63,828 bases of DNA, from assembly GCF_000281955.1 (NCBI RefSeq), contig NZ_AKKF01000203.1, positions 1-63,828 of the forward strand. The letters are read 5' to 3'. A program made the position numbers and the translations under genes. The DNA comes from Caulobacter sp. AP07 (GTDB lineage Bacteria; Pseudomonadota; Alphaproteobacteria; Caulobacterales; Caulobacteraceae). Below, piece after piece: positions 1-8,281 of this stretch (within the stretch, counting starts at the first letter, position 1; each line of letters opens with the position of its first letter). The notes under the pieces are model-generated. The model had not been told where the DNA came from. It did no database searches and saw nothing but the letters and a program-made list of their open reading frames with translations.

Positions 1-47
1 GCGGTGACGATCACCTGTTCGACGGGAGGGGGCTGGTCGAAGGGCAT
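1..47 (-). CDS. 5' end of an unidentified gene, cut by the window edge
   Basis: A leftward reading frame opens with ATG at 47 and runs off the window; about 15 codons are visible, giving MPFDQPPPVEQVIVTA. A GGA-containing purine stretch lies just upstream. The VEQVIVTA string resembles the segment that opens the plug region of some TonB-dependent receptors, but no signal peptide precedes it, so that resemblance is weak. No function is assigned. The symporter gene upstream runs the same way, 148 bp away, so the two could share a transcript. Confidence 0.35.
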   Translation of the reverse strand, partial: MPFDQPPPVEQVIVT

Positions 48-195
48 GGAAGTCCTCGCGTGGGGAGCGCCGGCGATGACTAGACCGGTTCGGACGGCGG
101 GAGAACGGCGGGCGTCGCCTGTTCCATGATTTTACATCACCTGCACAACGAAACCGATGGATGTCGGGGCCCGCCCGACCTCCCGCGAGATCCCC

Positions 196-1497
196 TCAGA
201 CGTCCTTCTTCGACAGGTAGGTCGGCACGTCGATCTCCTTTTCCCACCGCGCGACGGCCGTGGCGATCGACAGGTCGCAGGTGACGTTGGGCACCGTGCG
301 GATCATGTCGAGGATGCGGTCGAAGGGCAGGATGAAGCCGACGATGATCGCCGTCTGTTCGGCCCCGATGCCGATCGAGGCCAGCACTGCGGCCAGCACG
401 AACAGCGAGCCCGAGGGCACCGGCGCCACGCCCATGGCGACGATGGTGGTGGTCAGGGCGACCAGCAGGTAGTCGGTCAGGGTCAGCGGCACGCCGAACG
501 CCTGGGCGGCGAACATGGTCAGCATGGCCACGTACATCGCCGTGCCGTCCATGCCGATGGTCGCCCCCAGGGGCAGGACGGTCGACGAGATCGACGGCTT
601 GATGCCCAGGTTCTCCTCGGCCACCCGAATGGCCACGGGCAGGGTCGCCGAGCTGGACGAGGTGGAGAACCCCACCAGAATGGCGTCCATGCAGCCGCGA
701 TAGAACGGGACCAGCGGCAGCCAGGCCAGCAGCCGCACCACCAGGCCATGGGTGACCAGGGTCTGGATGATCGCCCCGATCAGAACGCAGACCGCCAGCT
801 GGGCGACATTGACGAAGGTGGCCGGACCGTTGGTCCCCATCACCACCGCGATCAGGGCGAACACCCCGAACGGGGCGACCTCCATGACGAAGCCGACGAT
901 GCGCAGCATGACCTCGGTGCCCGAGGCCAGCAGCTTGGCCACCGGCTCGCCGTCCTTGCCGGCGACGATCACCCCGGCCCCGACCAGCATGGCGAAGAAG
1001 ATGATCGCCAGGGTCTCGCCCTCGGCGATGGCCTTGATCGGGTTCAGCGGCACGATGCCGATGAACAGCTCGCCCACCGCCTTGGGCGGATTGACCGCCT
1101 GGGGGGCGACGTTCTGCAGGTCGGCGCCGATCCCCGGGGCCATCAGCGTCGCCAGGGTCAGGCCGATGCTCACCGCCACCAGGGTGGTCAGCACGTACAT
1201 GGCGATGGTCTTGACGCCGATGCTGCCCAGCCGCCGGGCGTCGCCCAGCTGGGCCACGCCCGAGGCGATGATCATGAACACCAGCGGCGCGACGATCATC
1301 CGGATCAGCCGCACGAAGACGTCGCCGATCCACTTGATGCTGGTCGCCCCCTCGCCCCAGAAGTAGCCGACCACGGCGCCCAGCACGAGGGCGGCCAGGA
1401 TCCGCCGCCACAGCGGGATCCCGAACCAGAAGTCCAGCGGGCCCTTGGGCCCTCGCGTCTCTTCGCGCGGCAGGGTGTCGGCGACGATCTCGGTCAT
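196..1497 (-). CDS. Dicarboxylate/amino acid:cation symporter (DAACS family)
   Basis: An inner-membrane secondary transporter of 433 residues that should take up C4-dicarboxylates or acidic amino acids with Na+ or H+. The serine-rich signature FSTSSSSATLPV (re-entrant hairpin HP1) and the substrate/cation-binding motif GATIGMDGTA are both intact, and length and hydrophobic pattern fit GltP/DctA-type proteins. The ATG at 1497 is followed by a polar N-terminus and then the first membrane segment near residue 30. The next gene downstream of its promoter side is an epimerase/racemase that acts on glutamate-containing compounds, which makes glutamate or aspartate a reasonable substrate. Sequence alone cannot separate DctA from GltP specificity. 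Confidence 0.88.
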   Translation of the reverse strand: MTEIVADTLPREETRGPKGPLDFWFGIPLWRRILAALVLGAVVGYFWGEGATSIKWIGDVFVRLIRMIVAPLVFMIIASGVAQLGDARRLGSIGVKTIAMYVLTTLVAVSIGLTLATLMAPGIGADLQNVAPQAVNPPKAVGELFIGIVPLNPIKAIAEGETLAIIFFAMLVGAGVIVAGKDGEPVAKLLASGTEVMLRIVGFVMEVAPFGVFALIAVVMGTNGPATFVNVAQLAVCVLIGAIIQTLVTHGLVVRLLAWLPLVPFYRGCMDAILVGFSTSSSSATLPVAIRVAEENLGIKPSISSTVLPLGATIGMDGTAMYVAMLTMFAAQAFGVPLTLTDYLLVALTTTIVAMGVAPVPSGSLFVLAAVLASIGIGAEQTAIIVGFILPFDRILDMIRTVPNVTCDLSIATAVARWEKEIDVPTYLSKKDV

Positions 1498-1574
1498 GCG
1501 GCGGTTCCGGTGTCGATGCCGTCCAGAGCATGCCCAGACGGCGCCGAGGTCAAGGCGCCGTCATGCCGCCGCCA

Positions 1575-1622
1575 GAGCGTTTTCAAGCGAAGTGGCTACC
1601 GGTTCGCGTGAAGAAAACGCGC
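1575..1622. repeat. REP-like intergenic palindrome
   Basis: GCGTTTTC (1577-1584) and GAAAACGC (1613-1620) are perfect inverted arms around a core reading AAGCGAAGTGGCTACCGGTT. The pattern, AGCGTTTTC then GAAGTGG(A)TACCGGTTC then GAAAACGC, is one I recognise as a widespread intergenic repeat in alphaproteobacteria. It lies between two leftward genes and could fold into a stem at the 3' end of the racemase transcript. Confidence 0.6.
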
Positions 1623-1634
1623 CAAGGCAGAGGG

Positions 1635-2648
1635 CTAGAGCCACAGCCCCGTCGCCGTGATCCCATCCCCCCAGAACCCCGGCGCCGGCCGGGTCATCCG
1701 CCCGTCCGCCACCCGCGCGCCGCCCGGGTGGTCCGCCGCCAGCCACCACGGCCCGTCCAGATCGGCGAAGGCGCAGGACCCCGCCAGGTGCAGCGCCGGA
1801 GCGATGGCCAGGGACGAGGCGACCATGCAGCCGACCATCAGGGTGAAGCCGTGGTTGCGGGCCTCCTCCAGCATCAGCAAGGCCTCGCTGAGCCCCCCGG
1901 CCTTGTCGAGCTTGAGGTTCACGGCGCGGTAGCGGCCGCGCAGGGCCGCCAGGTCCTGCGCCACGTGCACCGACTCGTCGGCGCAGATCGGATAGGGCGG
2001 GTCGTAACCCTCGAGCGCCCTGTCCTCGCCGGCCGGCAGGGGCTGCTCGACCAGGGCGATGTTCAGGTCCGACAGGATCGGCTTCAGCCCGTCGAGGATG
2101 GCGAAGTCCCAGCCCTCGTTGGGGTCGACGATCAGCCGGGCGTGGGGCGCGGCCTTGGCCACGGCCAGCAGCCGGACGGCGGGGTCGTCGGCCGACAGCT
2201 TGACCTTGATCAGCGGCGCGGCGGCCACGGCCAGGGCCGCGGCGGCCATGGCCTCGGGCGTGTCCAGGCTGACGGTCACGGCGGTGATCAAGGTGTCGGG
2301 AACCGGCAGGGCGGTCAGGGCCTCGACGCTCAGGCCCTCGCGCCGGGCCCGCAGGTCCCAGAGGGCGCAGTCCAGGGCGTTGCGGGCCGCGCCGGCCGGC
2401 AGCAGGGCCAGGGCCTCGTGCGGCGTCGCCCCGTCGCGCAGGGCCTGGGCGGCGGGCTGGAGCTGGGCGACCACGCTGTCGACGGTCTCGTCGTAGCGGG
2501 CGTAGGGCACGCTCTCGCCGCGGCCGATCAGGCCGTCCTCGACGATCTCGACCACCACCACCTCGGCGGCGGTCTTGACCCCGCGCGAGATGCGGAACGG
2601 AGCCTTCAGGCGATGGCTGACATGGGCGATCGAGACGGTGCGGCGCAT
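1635..2648 (-). CDS. dgcA: N-acetyl-D-Glu racemase / L-Ala-D/L-Glu dipeptide epimerase (enolase superfamily)
   Basis: 337 residues of the mandelate racemase/muconate-lactonising branch of the enolase superfamily. The N-terminal capping part contains RISRGVKTAAEVVVVEI, as in DgcA and dipeptide epimerases. In the barrel, the KxK motif that supplies one catalytic lysine is present (LIKVKL), followed by metal ligands in IVDPNEGW and ADESVH. These enzymes invert the alpha carbon of a glutamyl residue, in murein-peptide recycling or in D-glutamate use. DgcA is usually encoded beside DgcN, a DUF1611 protein that is not in this window, so epimerase activity on murein dipeptides remains possible. The neighbouring acidic-substrate symporter fits either role. 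Confidence 0.75.
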   Translation of the reverse strand: MRRTVSIAHVSHRLKAPFRISRGVKTAAEVVVVEIVEDGLIGRGESVPYARYDETVDSVVAQLQPAAQALRDGATPHEALALLPAGAARNALDCALWDLRARREGLSVEALTALPVPDTLITAVTVSLDTPEAMAAAALAVAAAPLIKVKLSADDPAVRLLAVAKAAPHARLIVDPNEGWDFAILDGLKPILSDLNIALVEQPLPAGEDRALEGYDPPYPICADESVHVAQDLAALRGRYRAVNLKLDKAGGLSEALLMLEEARNHGFTLMVGCMVASSLAIAPALHLAGSCAFADLDGPWWLAADHPGGARVADGRMTRPAPGFWGDGITATGLWL

Positions 2649-2690
2649 GCCAAGCCCATCTCACCGATCAAGCGTTTTGGCGAGACCTGA

Positions 2691-2909
2691 TCAGCGCCGG
2701 AAACGCCGGATCGGCGAGTCGGCGCGGCGTTCGCGGAACACCCGCAGGGCCAGGTTCGGACGCACGACCAGCAGGGCCAGCCAGACCAGCAGCACGCCGC
2801 CGTAGTTCACCGCGCCGAGCAGGCCGGTGGGACGGCCGGGACGGGCCATGCGCCGCGCGACCGGGCGGGGCGAGGCTTGGAACAGGCTGGACATGGCGAT
2901 GTCGGTCAT
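2691..2909 (-). CDS. Small single-span membrane protein, unknown function
   Basis: 72 residues. A basic N-terminal half rich in Arg and Pro leads into one hydrophobic segment, YGGVLLVWLALLVV (about residues 36-50), and a very basic tail ending RRFRR. A good ribosome site, GGAGGAAG, sits five bases before the ATG at 2909, so translation is likely. The charge on both sides of the span means topology cannot be called with confidence. It precedes dgcA on the same strand by 42 bp. I do not recognise a family. Confidence 0.6.
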   Translation of the reverse strand: MTDIAMSSLFQASPRPVARRMARPGRPTGLLGAVNYGGVLLVWLALLVVRPNLALRVFRERRADSPIRRFRR

Positions 2910-3034
2910 GGGCTTCCTCCGTGGACGCCCCGACCATCGCCCCCACCTACGTCAAGTCCGGACGTATGGATGTCGCCGCTTCGCACCCATATATCGCCGT
3001 GGGGCGTTCGCCCCGCATCCGGAGCCCCACACGC

Positions 3035-3346
3035 ATGAGCCAGCCGATCACCATCACCATTCCCCACCAGCTGGGCGCCGCCGAGGCGCGCCGCCGCATC
3101 GAGGAAGGGTTCGGCCAGCTGATCGGCCAGGCGGGCGGTGTCATCAAGGACGTCGAGAAGAGCTGGAACGGCGACGTCCTGAACTTCTCGGCCAAGGCCA
3201 TGGGCCAGACGATCTCCGGCGCCCTGTTCGTGCTGGACCAGTCGGTGCGCATGGACCTCGTCCTGCCCGGCCTGCTGGGCATGATCGCCCGCAAGATCAC
3301 CGGCCAGGTCAAGAAGCAGGGCACGCTGCTGCTGGAGAAGAAGTAG
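3035..3346 (+). CDS. Polyhydroxyalkanoic acid system family protein (PHA_gran_rgn)
   Basis: 103 residues beginning MSQPITITIPHQLGAAEARR. The pattern of an IxIPH start, a helix with EARRRIEEGF, then SWNGDVLNFSAKAMG, GALFV, VRMDLVLPGLLG and a lysine-rich end matches the small polyhydroxyalkanoate-granule-associated family, also annotated in species with no obvious granule role. The ATG at 3035 starts the conserved block; an in-frame ATG upstream adds a non-conserved tail and was not used. Its biochemical role is not established, and no PHA synthesis genes are nearby. Confidence 0.75.
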   Translation: MSQPITITIPHQLGAAEARRRIEEGFGQLIGQAGGVIKDVEKSWNGDVLNFSAKAMGQTISGALFVLDQSVRMDLVLPGLLGMIARKITGQVKKQGTLLLEKK

Positions 3347-3366
3347 GCGGCCAGTTCCACAAAGGT

Positions 3367-3446
3367 CGTCATCCCCCTTTATGCGGAGACCCAAGCTGAG
3401 CTGGCCAACGCGGCTTAGGTCCCCCGAACAAGTCGGGGGATGACGA
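3367..3446. repeat. Intergenic palindromic repeat, family D copy 1
   Basis: The ends CGTCATCCCCC (3367-3377) and GGGGGATGACG (3435-3445) are inverted copies, with a second internal hairpin CCCCCGA-ACAAG-TCGGGGG (3421-3439). A shorter copy with the same outer arms is at 37260-37290, and both are preceded by TCCACAAA. It lies between two rightward genes and could act as a transcript-end stem. Confidence 0.6.
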
Positions 3447-3525
3447 ACGTGGGTGGGCGGTTCGCTCCCCCCCCTTTCGCACGTCCTTTCGGGGTCCTTG
3501 CCGGCCGTCACGCGTTAGGGAGGGG

Positions 3526-4788
3526 ATGTTCGATCCCTACCTGCTCTTCCTGCTCGGCCTGGGCGTGGTCGTGCTGCTGGTGGCCTGGCTGCCGATGGCC
3601 TTGAGCCGGTTGCCGCTGTCGCTGGCCATTCTCTGCGTGCTGATCGGCGTGGTGGCGTTCCACGGCGGCGCCCTGTCCTTCAGACCCAACCCCCTGCGGT
3701 TCTCCACCCTCACCGAGCGCCTGACCGAGATCGTGGTCATCGTCTCGCTGATGGGGGCGGGGCTGAAGATCGACCGGCCGCTGGGCTGGCGGCGCTGGAG
3801 CTCGGCCTGGCGGCTGATCGCCGTCACCATGCCGCTGAGCATCCTGGCCGTGACCCTGATGGGCGTGCACGGCCTGGGCCTGGGCCTGGCGTCGGCCCTG
3901 CTGCTGGGCGCGGCCCTGGCCCCCACCGACCCGGTGCTGGCCTCGGACGTCCAGGTCGGTCCGCCACGGGCCGGCGACCGGGGCGAGACGCGGTTCGCCC
4001 TGACCGCCGAAGCGGGGCTGAACGACGGCTTCGCCTTCCCCTTCGTCCACCTGGCCGTGGCCGTCGCCCTAGCCGGCGGGACGGCGAACGGCGGCCTGCT
4101 GACCCACTGGCTGGGCGTCGACGTGCTGTGGCGGGTGGCGGCCGGGATCGGGGTCGGCTGGACGGTCGGCCGGGCCCTGGGCTGGGCGACCTTCAAGGCC
4201 CCGCACGCCCGGATATCAGGCACCGGCGACGGCCTGGTGGCGCTGGGGGCGACCCTGGTGGCCTATGGCGTCGCCGAGGCCGCCCACGGTTACGGCTTCC
4301 TGGCGGTGTTCGTCTCGGCCCTGGCCCTGCGCGAGACCGAGCGCGACCACGCCTTCCACGAGGCCATGCACGATTTCGCCGAACAGGTGGAACGGCTGCT
4401 GATGATGCTGGTCCTGGTGCTGCTGGGCGGGGCGGTGGCCGGCGGCCTGCTGGACTCCCTGACCTGGAAGGAGGTCGCCTTCGGGCTCGCCCTGGTTTTC
4501 GTCATCCGGCCGCTGGCCGGCTGGATCGGCCTGATCGGCGCGCCCCACTCCCGGCGCGAGCGGGCGCTGGTGGCCTTCTTCGGCATCCGCGGGATCGGCT
4601 CGTTCTACTACCTGGCCTATGGCCTCAATCACGGAGACTTCCACAACTGGGTCCGGCTGTGGGCGATCACCGGCTTCGTCGTGCTGTGCTCGATCCTGGT
4701 CCATGGCGTGACCGCCACGCCCCTGATGGCCAGAATCGACGCCTGGAGAAGCCGGCCCGACGCCTTCAGGGACAAATCGCAACCCTGA
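3526..4788 (+). CDS. Cation:proton antiporter (monovalent cation:H+ antiporter superfamily)
   Basis: 420 residues with about twelve hydrophobic spans and a short cytoplasmic tail. The family core APTDPVLASDVQVG and the following RFALTAEAGLNDGFAFPFV carry the paired acidic residues typical of CPA1 (NhaP-like) exchangers. It should exchange Na+ or K+ for H+ across the inner membrane in pH and salt homeostasis. There is no C-terminal TrkA or cNMP regulatory domain, so it is the short form. The start at 3526 gives a hydrophobic segment almost at once, as expected. It stands alone: the kinase gene downstream has its own start about 110 bp later. Confidence 0.85.
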   Translation: MFDPYLLFLLGLGVVVLLVAWLPMALSRLPLSLAILCVLIGVVAFHGGALSFRPNPLRFSTLTERLTEIVVIVSLMGAGLKIDRPLGWRRWSSAWRLIAVTMPLSILAVTLMGVHGLGLGLASALLLGAALAPTDPVLASDVQVGPPRAGDRGETRFALTAEAGLNDGFAFPFVHLAVAVALAGGTANGGLLTHWLGVDVLWRVAAGIGVGWTVGRALGWATFKAPHARISGTGDGLVALGATLVAYGVAEAAHGYGFLAVFVSALALRETERDHAFHEAMHDFAEQVERLLMMLVLVLLGGAVAGGLLDSLTWKEVAFGLALVFVIRPLAGWIGLIGAPHSRRERALVAFFGIRGIGSFYYLAYGLNHGDFHNWVRLWAITGFVVLCSILVHGVTATPLMARIDAWRSRPDAFRDKSQP

Positions 4789-4897
4789 CGTGATTGCTCT
4801 CGGCTTAAGGATGCGGCAAAGCGTCACAGCGTTGAATACCGAAGAAACTCAACTCGATAGTTCCGCGTATTCCACCCGTCCGGGGAACGGGATTAGC

Positions 4898-6961
4898 ATG
4901 CAGGCCAACGTCGCCCATCAGGAGCAACGGCGACAGGACAGGCTCCTGATCGTTCTGGCCGTGTCGCTGGTGGCCAGCCAGGCGTTCAGCGATTTCCTGA
5001 CCCGCAACGCCGACGGCATCGCCACCCTGTGGCCGTCGAACGCCCTGCTGGCGGCCGGCCTGCTGGTGCTGGACCGCCCCCGCCGCATCGCCCTGACCTT
5101 CGTGGCCGTGCTGACCCACGTGACGATCGACCTGCTGGTCGGCGACAGCCTCGGCCGCGTCGTCCTCTACACCACCGTCGATATCGGCGAGGCCTTCCTG
5201 GTCTGGGGCGTGACCCGGCGCTTCTTCGGCGGGCCCCCGCGCGTGCGGACCATGCGGCAGCTGGCCCTGCTGACCACCCTGACCGCGCCGGTCACCTTCG
5301 TGATGGCCCTGGCCTGCGCGGCGGTGCTGGCCCTGGCCTATGGCCAGACCTTCGTGACGGTGCTGGCCGACTGGTTCCTGTGCGGCGTGCTGGGCATGTC
5401 GATCGTGCTGCCCGCCGTGCTGGTGCTGCTGGACGGCGAGCACCGCCGCGCCTTTCAGCGCAAGCTGAGCGAACGGCTCAGCCTGTACGCCCTGATCGCG
5501 GCGCTGACGACGATCGTCTTCTACGCCAAGGGCGTGCCCCTGCCCTTCCTGCTGTTTCCCGCCGCCCTGCTGACGACCTTCCGGCTGGGTCCGCGCGGCG
5601 CGGCCCAGGCCACGTTGATCGTCGCCTGCGTCGCCATCCCGCTGACGGTGCAGGGCCTGTGGACCGACCAGATCGACACCAACTGGCCGCAGGCCCAGCA
5701 GAACCGGATCGTCCAGAGCTTCGTCGGTGTGCTGTTCGTCACCACCCTGGCGGCCGGCCTGGCCCTGGCCCAGCAGGAGCGGCTGCGCCGCCTGCTGGTG
5801 CGCCGCGAGCAGCTGAGCCGCGCCGCCCGGGCCCGCGCCCTGGCCGCCAGCGAGGCCAAGACCGAGTTCCTGGCCACCATGAGCCATGAGATCCGCACGC
5901 CGCTGAACAGCGTGCTCGGCTTCTCCCAACTTCTGGTCGAACGCACGGACCTGCCGCCCGACGCCCGCCGGCAGCTGGGCCTGATCGACACCGCCGGCAA
6001 GGCGTTGCTGACCGTGGTCAACGACATCCTCGACTTCTCGCGGGTCGAGGCCGGCCAGGTCGAGCTGCTGTTCCAGCCGACCTCGGCGGCGGCGGTGCTG
6101 CACGACGCGGTCGGCATCATCCACTCCGAGGCGCAGGCCCGGAGCCTGACGATCGAGGTCGAGGTCAACGACCCGACCGGCGGGCTGCACGACCTGGACG
6201 GCCTGCGGCTGCGCCAGGTGCTGCTGAACCTGCTGGGCAACGCCGTGAAGTTCACCGAGGTCGGGCGAATCCGCGCCTGCCTGACCGTCGAGCCCGGCGA
6301 CATCGAGGATCGCCTGCGGTTCGAGATCATCGACACCGGGCTCGGCATCGCCGTCGAGCGGCAGGCCCGGCTGTTCCAGCGCTTCAGCCAGGTCGAGGGC
6401 TCGGCCAGCCGTCCCCATGGCGGCGCCGGCCTGGGGCTGGCGATCAGCAAGGCGCTGGTCGACCTGATGGGCGGCAGGATCGGCGTCGACAGCGCCCTGG
6501 GCCACGGCTCGGCCTTCTGGATCGAACTGGGCGCGCCCCAGGTCGAGGCCTATGACACCGGCGAACCCAGGCCGGCCGCCGAGCCGGGCGCGGCGCGCAT
6601 CCTGCTGGTCGACGACCATCCGATGAACCGCGAGATCGGCATGGCGCTGCTGACCCTGGTCGGCTGCCGGGTCGAGACCGCCGAGAACGGCCGCCAGGCG
6701 GTCGAGATGGCCAGCCGCGGCGGCTTCGACATCATCCTGATGGACATCCACATGCCGGAGATGGACGGCCTGGCCGCCACCCGGGCCATCCGGGCCTTCG
6801 GAAACGGGGCCGGCCAGATCCCGATCATCGCCATGAGCGCCGACGCCCTGCCCCAGCAGGTCGAGCGCTGCTACGCCGCCGGCATGGTCGACCACGTGGC
6901 CAAGCCGGTGCAGCGGGAGGTGCTCTACGCCAAGGTCAGCCGCTGGCTGGCGCGGAAGTAG
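4898..6961 (+). CDS. MASE1-type membrane hybrid histidine kinase with C-terminal receiver
   Basis: 687 residues. Residues 20-295 contain multiple membrane spans with ATLWPSNALL, typical of MASE1 sensory modules. A dimerisation/phosphoacceptor domain follows with His330 in FLATMSHEIRTPLN, then an ATPase domain (NLLGNAVKFTE, DTGLGI, GGAGLGLAI), and a receiver domain from about residue 570 with LLVDDHP and LMDIHMPEMDG. It should sense a membrane or cytoplasmic cue and pass phosphate internally from His to Asp; the output partner is not encoded beside it. The start at ATG 4898 gives the usual short cytoplasmic N-terminus; an ATG at 4811 would add 29 unconserved residues and is the alternative. 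Confidence 0.85.
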   Translation: MQANVAHQEQRRQDRLLIVLAVSLVASQAFSDFLTRNADGIATLWPSNALLAAGLLVLDRPRRIALTFVAVLTHVTIDLLVGDSLGRVVLYTTVDIGEAFLVWGVTRRFFGGPPRVRTMRQLALLTTLTAPVTFVMALACAAVLALAYGQTFVTVLADWFLCGVLGMSIVLPAVLVLLDGEHRRAFQRKLSERLSLYALIAALTTIVFYAKGVPLPFLLFPAALLTTFRLGPRGAAQATLIVACVAIPLTVQGLWTDQIDTNWPQAQQNRIVQSFVGVLFVTTLAAGLALAQQERLRRLLVRREQLSRAARARALAASEAKTEFLATMSHEIRTPLNSVLGFSQLLVERTDLPPDARRQLGLIDTAGKALLTVVNDILDFSRVEAGQVELLFQPTSAAAVLHDAVGIIHSEAQARSLTIEVEVNDPTGGLHDLDGLRLRQVLLNLLGNAVKFTEVGRIRACLTVEPGDIEDRLRFEIIDTGLGIAVERQARLFQRFSQVEGSASRPHGGAGLGLAISKALVDLMGGRIGVDSALGHGSAFWIELGAPQVEAYDTGEPRPAAEPGAARILLVDDHPMNREIGMALLTLVGCRVETAENGRQAVEMASRGGFDIILMDIHMPEMDGLAATRAIRAFGNGAGQIPIIAMSADALPQQVERCYAAGMVDHVAKPVQREVLYAKVSRWLARK

Positions 6962-6974
6962 GCTAGACCGCGAA

Positions 6975-7091
6975 CACTTGCCCCCTACGGGCCTTCGGCC
7001 GTCTTCCCCCAGAGGGGGAAGAGTTCTGTGCGCGGGGCTCCGCCCCCTATGGGGGCGGACAGACCGCGAAGCGGTCAGGTGGGGGCAAGTG
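6975..7091. repeat. Intergenic repeat family A, copy 1
   Basis: A 117-bp element bounded by CACTTGCCCCC and its reverse complement GGGGGCAAGTG. Inside are further stems: CGGGCCTTCGGCCG, CTTCCCCCAGAGGGGGAAG and CCGCCCCCTATGGGGGCGG. Two relatives lie at 30986-31101 and 61937-62059. This copy separates the hybrid kinase from the ABC importer and probably ends the kinase transcript. Confidence 0.7.
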
Positions 7092-7191
7092 CGCGGTGAG
7101 TTCGGCGCCTCAAGCCTCCCTCACGCGGCAGGAACTGGGCTTCCCTCCCCTGCCCTCGCCCACTAACCTCCCCCCGCTATTCGGGGAGACG

Positions 7192-8172
7192 ATGATGAAG
7201 CTCATGCGCCTGGCCGCCCTGGCCCTCTGCGCCGTGGTGGCCGCCTGCTCGCCGGCCAAGACGCCGGTCGAGGCGCCTGGCCGCACGGCCCTGAAGCTGG
7301 CCACCGACTGGAAGGCGCAGGCCGAGCTGGGCGGCTACTACCAGGCCCTGGCCACCGGCGAGTACAAGAAGCGCGGCCTCGACGTCACCCTGATCCAGGG
7401 CGGCCCCGGCGTGAACGTGCCCCAGCTGCTGGCCACCGGCGCGGTCGATGTCGGGGTCGGCTCCAACAGCTTCATCGTGCTGAACCTGGCCAAGGAGAAG
7501 ATCCCGGTCAAAGCCGTCGCCGCCTTCATGGACAAGGACCCGCAGGTGCTGATCGCCCACCCGGGCCAGGGCGTCGAAAGCATCGCCGACATGAAGGGCC
7601 GCCCGATCCTGCTGTCGGACGCCTCGGTCACCGCCTTCTGGGTCTGGCTGAAGGCCAAGCACGGCTTCACCGACGACCAGGTGCGCAAGTACAACTACTC
7701 GACCGCCCCGTTCCTGGCCGACAAGCGGGTGATTCAGCAGGGCTACGCCACCTCCGAGCCCTATCTGATCGAGAAAGAGGCGGGGATGAAGCCGGCGGTG
7801 TTCCTGCTGGCCGACGACGGCTACCCGGCCTACGCCTCGTTCGCCCTGGTCCCCGACGCCCTGCTGGCCAAGAACCCGGCGGCGGTGAAGGCCTTCGTCG
7901 AGGCCACGGCGGCCGGCTGGACCTCCTACCTCTACGGCGACCCGGCCCCCGGCGACGCCCTGATCCGCAAGGACAATCCGGAGATGACCCAGGACCTGCT
8001 CGACCAGGCCCGCGAGAAGATGCGGTCCTACGGCATCGTCCCGCGCGTCAAGGTCGGCGACATGACCGACGCCCGCTGGGCCGAGTTCTTCAAGGTGGCC
8101 TCCGAACAGGGCGTCTACCCCAGGAACATGGACTACAAGAGCGCCTACTCGCTGGACTTCCTGCCGAAGTGA
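7192..8172 (+). CDS. ABC importer substrate-binding lipoprotein (SsuA/NMT1-THI5-like)
   Basis: 326 residues. A lipoprotein signal ends at a lipobox, CAVVAACSP, so the mature protein is anchored by Cys facing the periplasm. The following TALKLATDWKAQAELGGYYQAL, GVNVPQLLATGAVDVGVGS and EPYLIEKEAG follow the periplasmic-binding fold of NitT/TauT systems that bind nitrate, sulfonates or thiamine pyrimidine precursors. GGGGAGA upstream supports the ATG at 7192. It heads a three-gene operon with ATPase and permease. Substrate is unassigned: no sulfonate or nitrate catabolic gene is near, and no TPP riboswitch is visible in the leader, which is occupied by a repeat. Confidence 0.82.
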   Translation: MMKLMRLAALALCAVVAACSPAKTPVEAPGRTALKLATDWKAQAELGGYYQALATGEYKKRGLDVTLIQGGPGVNVPQLLATGAVDVGVGSNSFIVLNLAKEKIPVKAVAAFMDKDPQVLIAHPGQGVESIADMKGRPILLSDASVTAFWVWLKAKHGFTDDQVRKYNYSTAPFLADKRVIQQGYATSEPYLIEKEAGMKPAVFLLADDGYPAYASFALVPDALLAKNPAAVKAFVEATAAGWTSYLYGDPAPGDALIRKDNPEMTQDLLDQAREKMRSYGIVPRVKVGDMTDARWAEFFKVASEQGVYPRNMDYKSAYSLDFLPK

Positions 8173-8183
8173 GGGCGGTGAAG

Positions 8184-8276
8184 CCCCCCTCCGGCCCTCT
8201 GGGCCACCTCCCCCAAGGGGGGAGGATTTGTAGATGCTCCCCCTCTGGGGGAGCTGTCGCGGAGCGACTGAGGGGG
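8184..8276. repeat. Intergenic repeat family B, copy 1
   Basis: Bounded by CCCCCCTC and GAGGGGG, with internal stems CGGCCCTCTGGGCC, ACCTCCCCCAAGGGGGGAGG and GCTCCCCCTCTGGGGGAGC, then a CGCGGAGCG motif. The second copy is at 39953-40052. It sits between the binding-protein gene and the ATPase gene of one operon and reaches to within six bases of the likely ATPase start, so its right end may serve as that gene's ribosome-binding region. Confidence 0.7.
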
Positions 8277-8281
8277 TTTCC

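Noticed and set aside
6962..7191. A TPP or cobalamin riboswitch ahead of the THI5-like binding protein
   Set aside because: The gap is filled by a family A repeat. I found no conserved core such as CUGAGA or a B12 box.
8234..8281. ATG at 8234 as the ABC ATPase start
   Set aside because: The 16 extra codons lie inside a family B repeat that also occurs outside genes, so they are not ancestral coding sequence; TTG 8282 is adopted instead.
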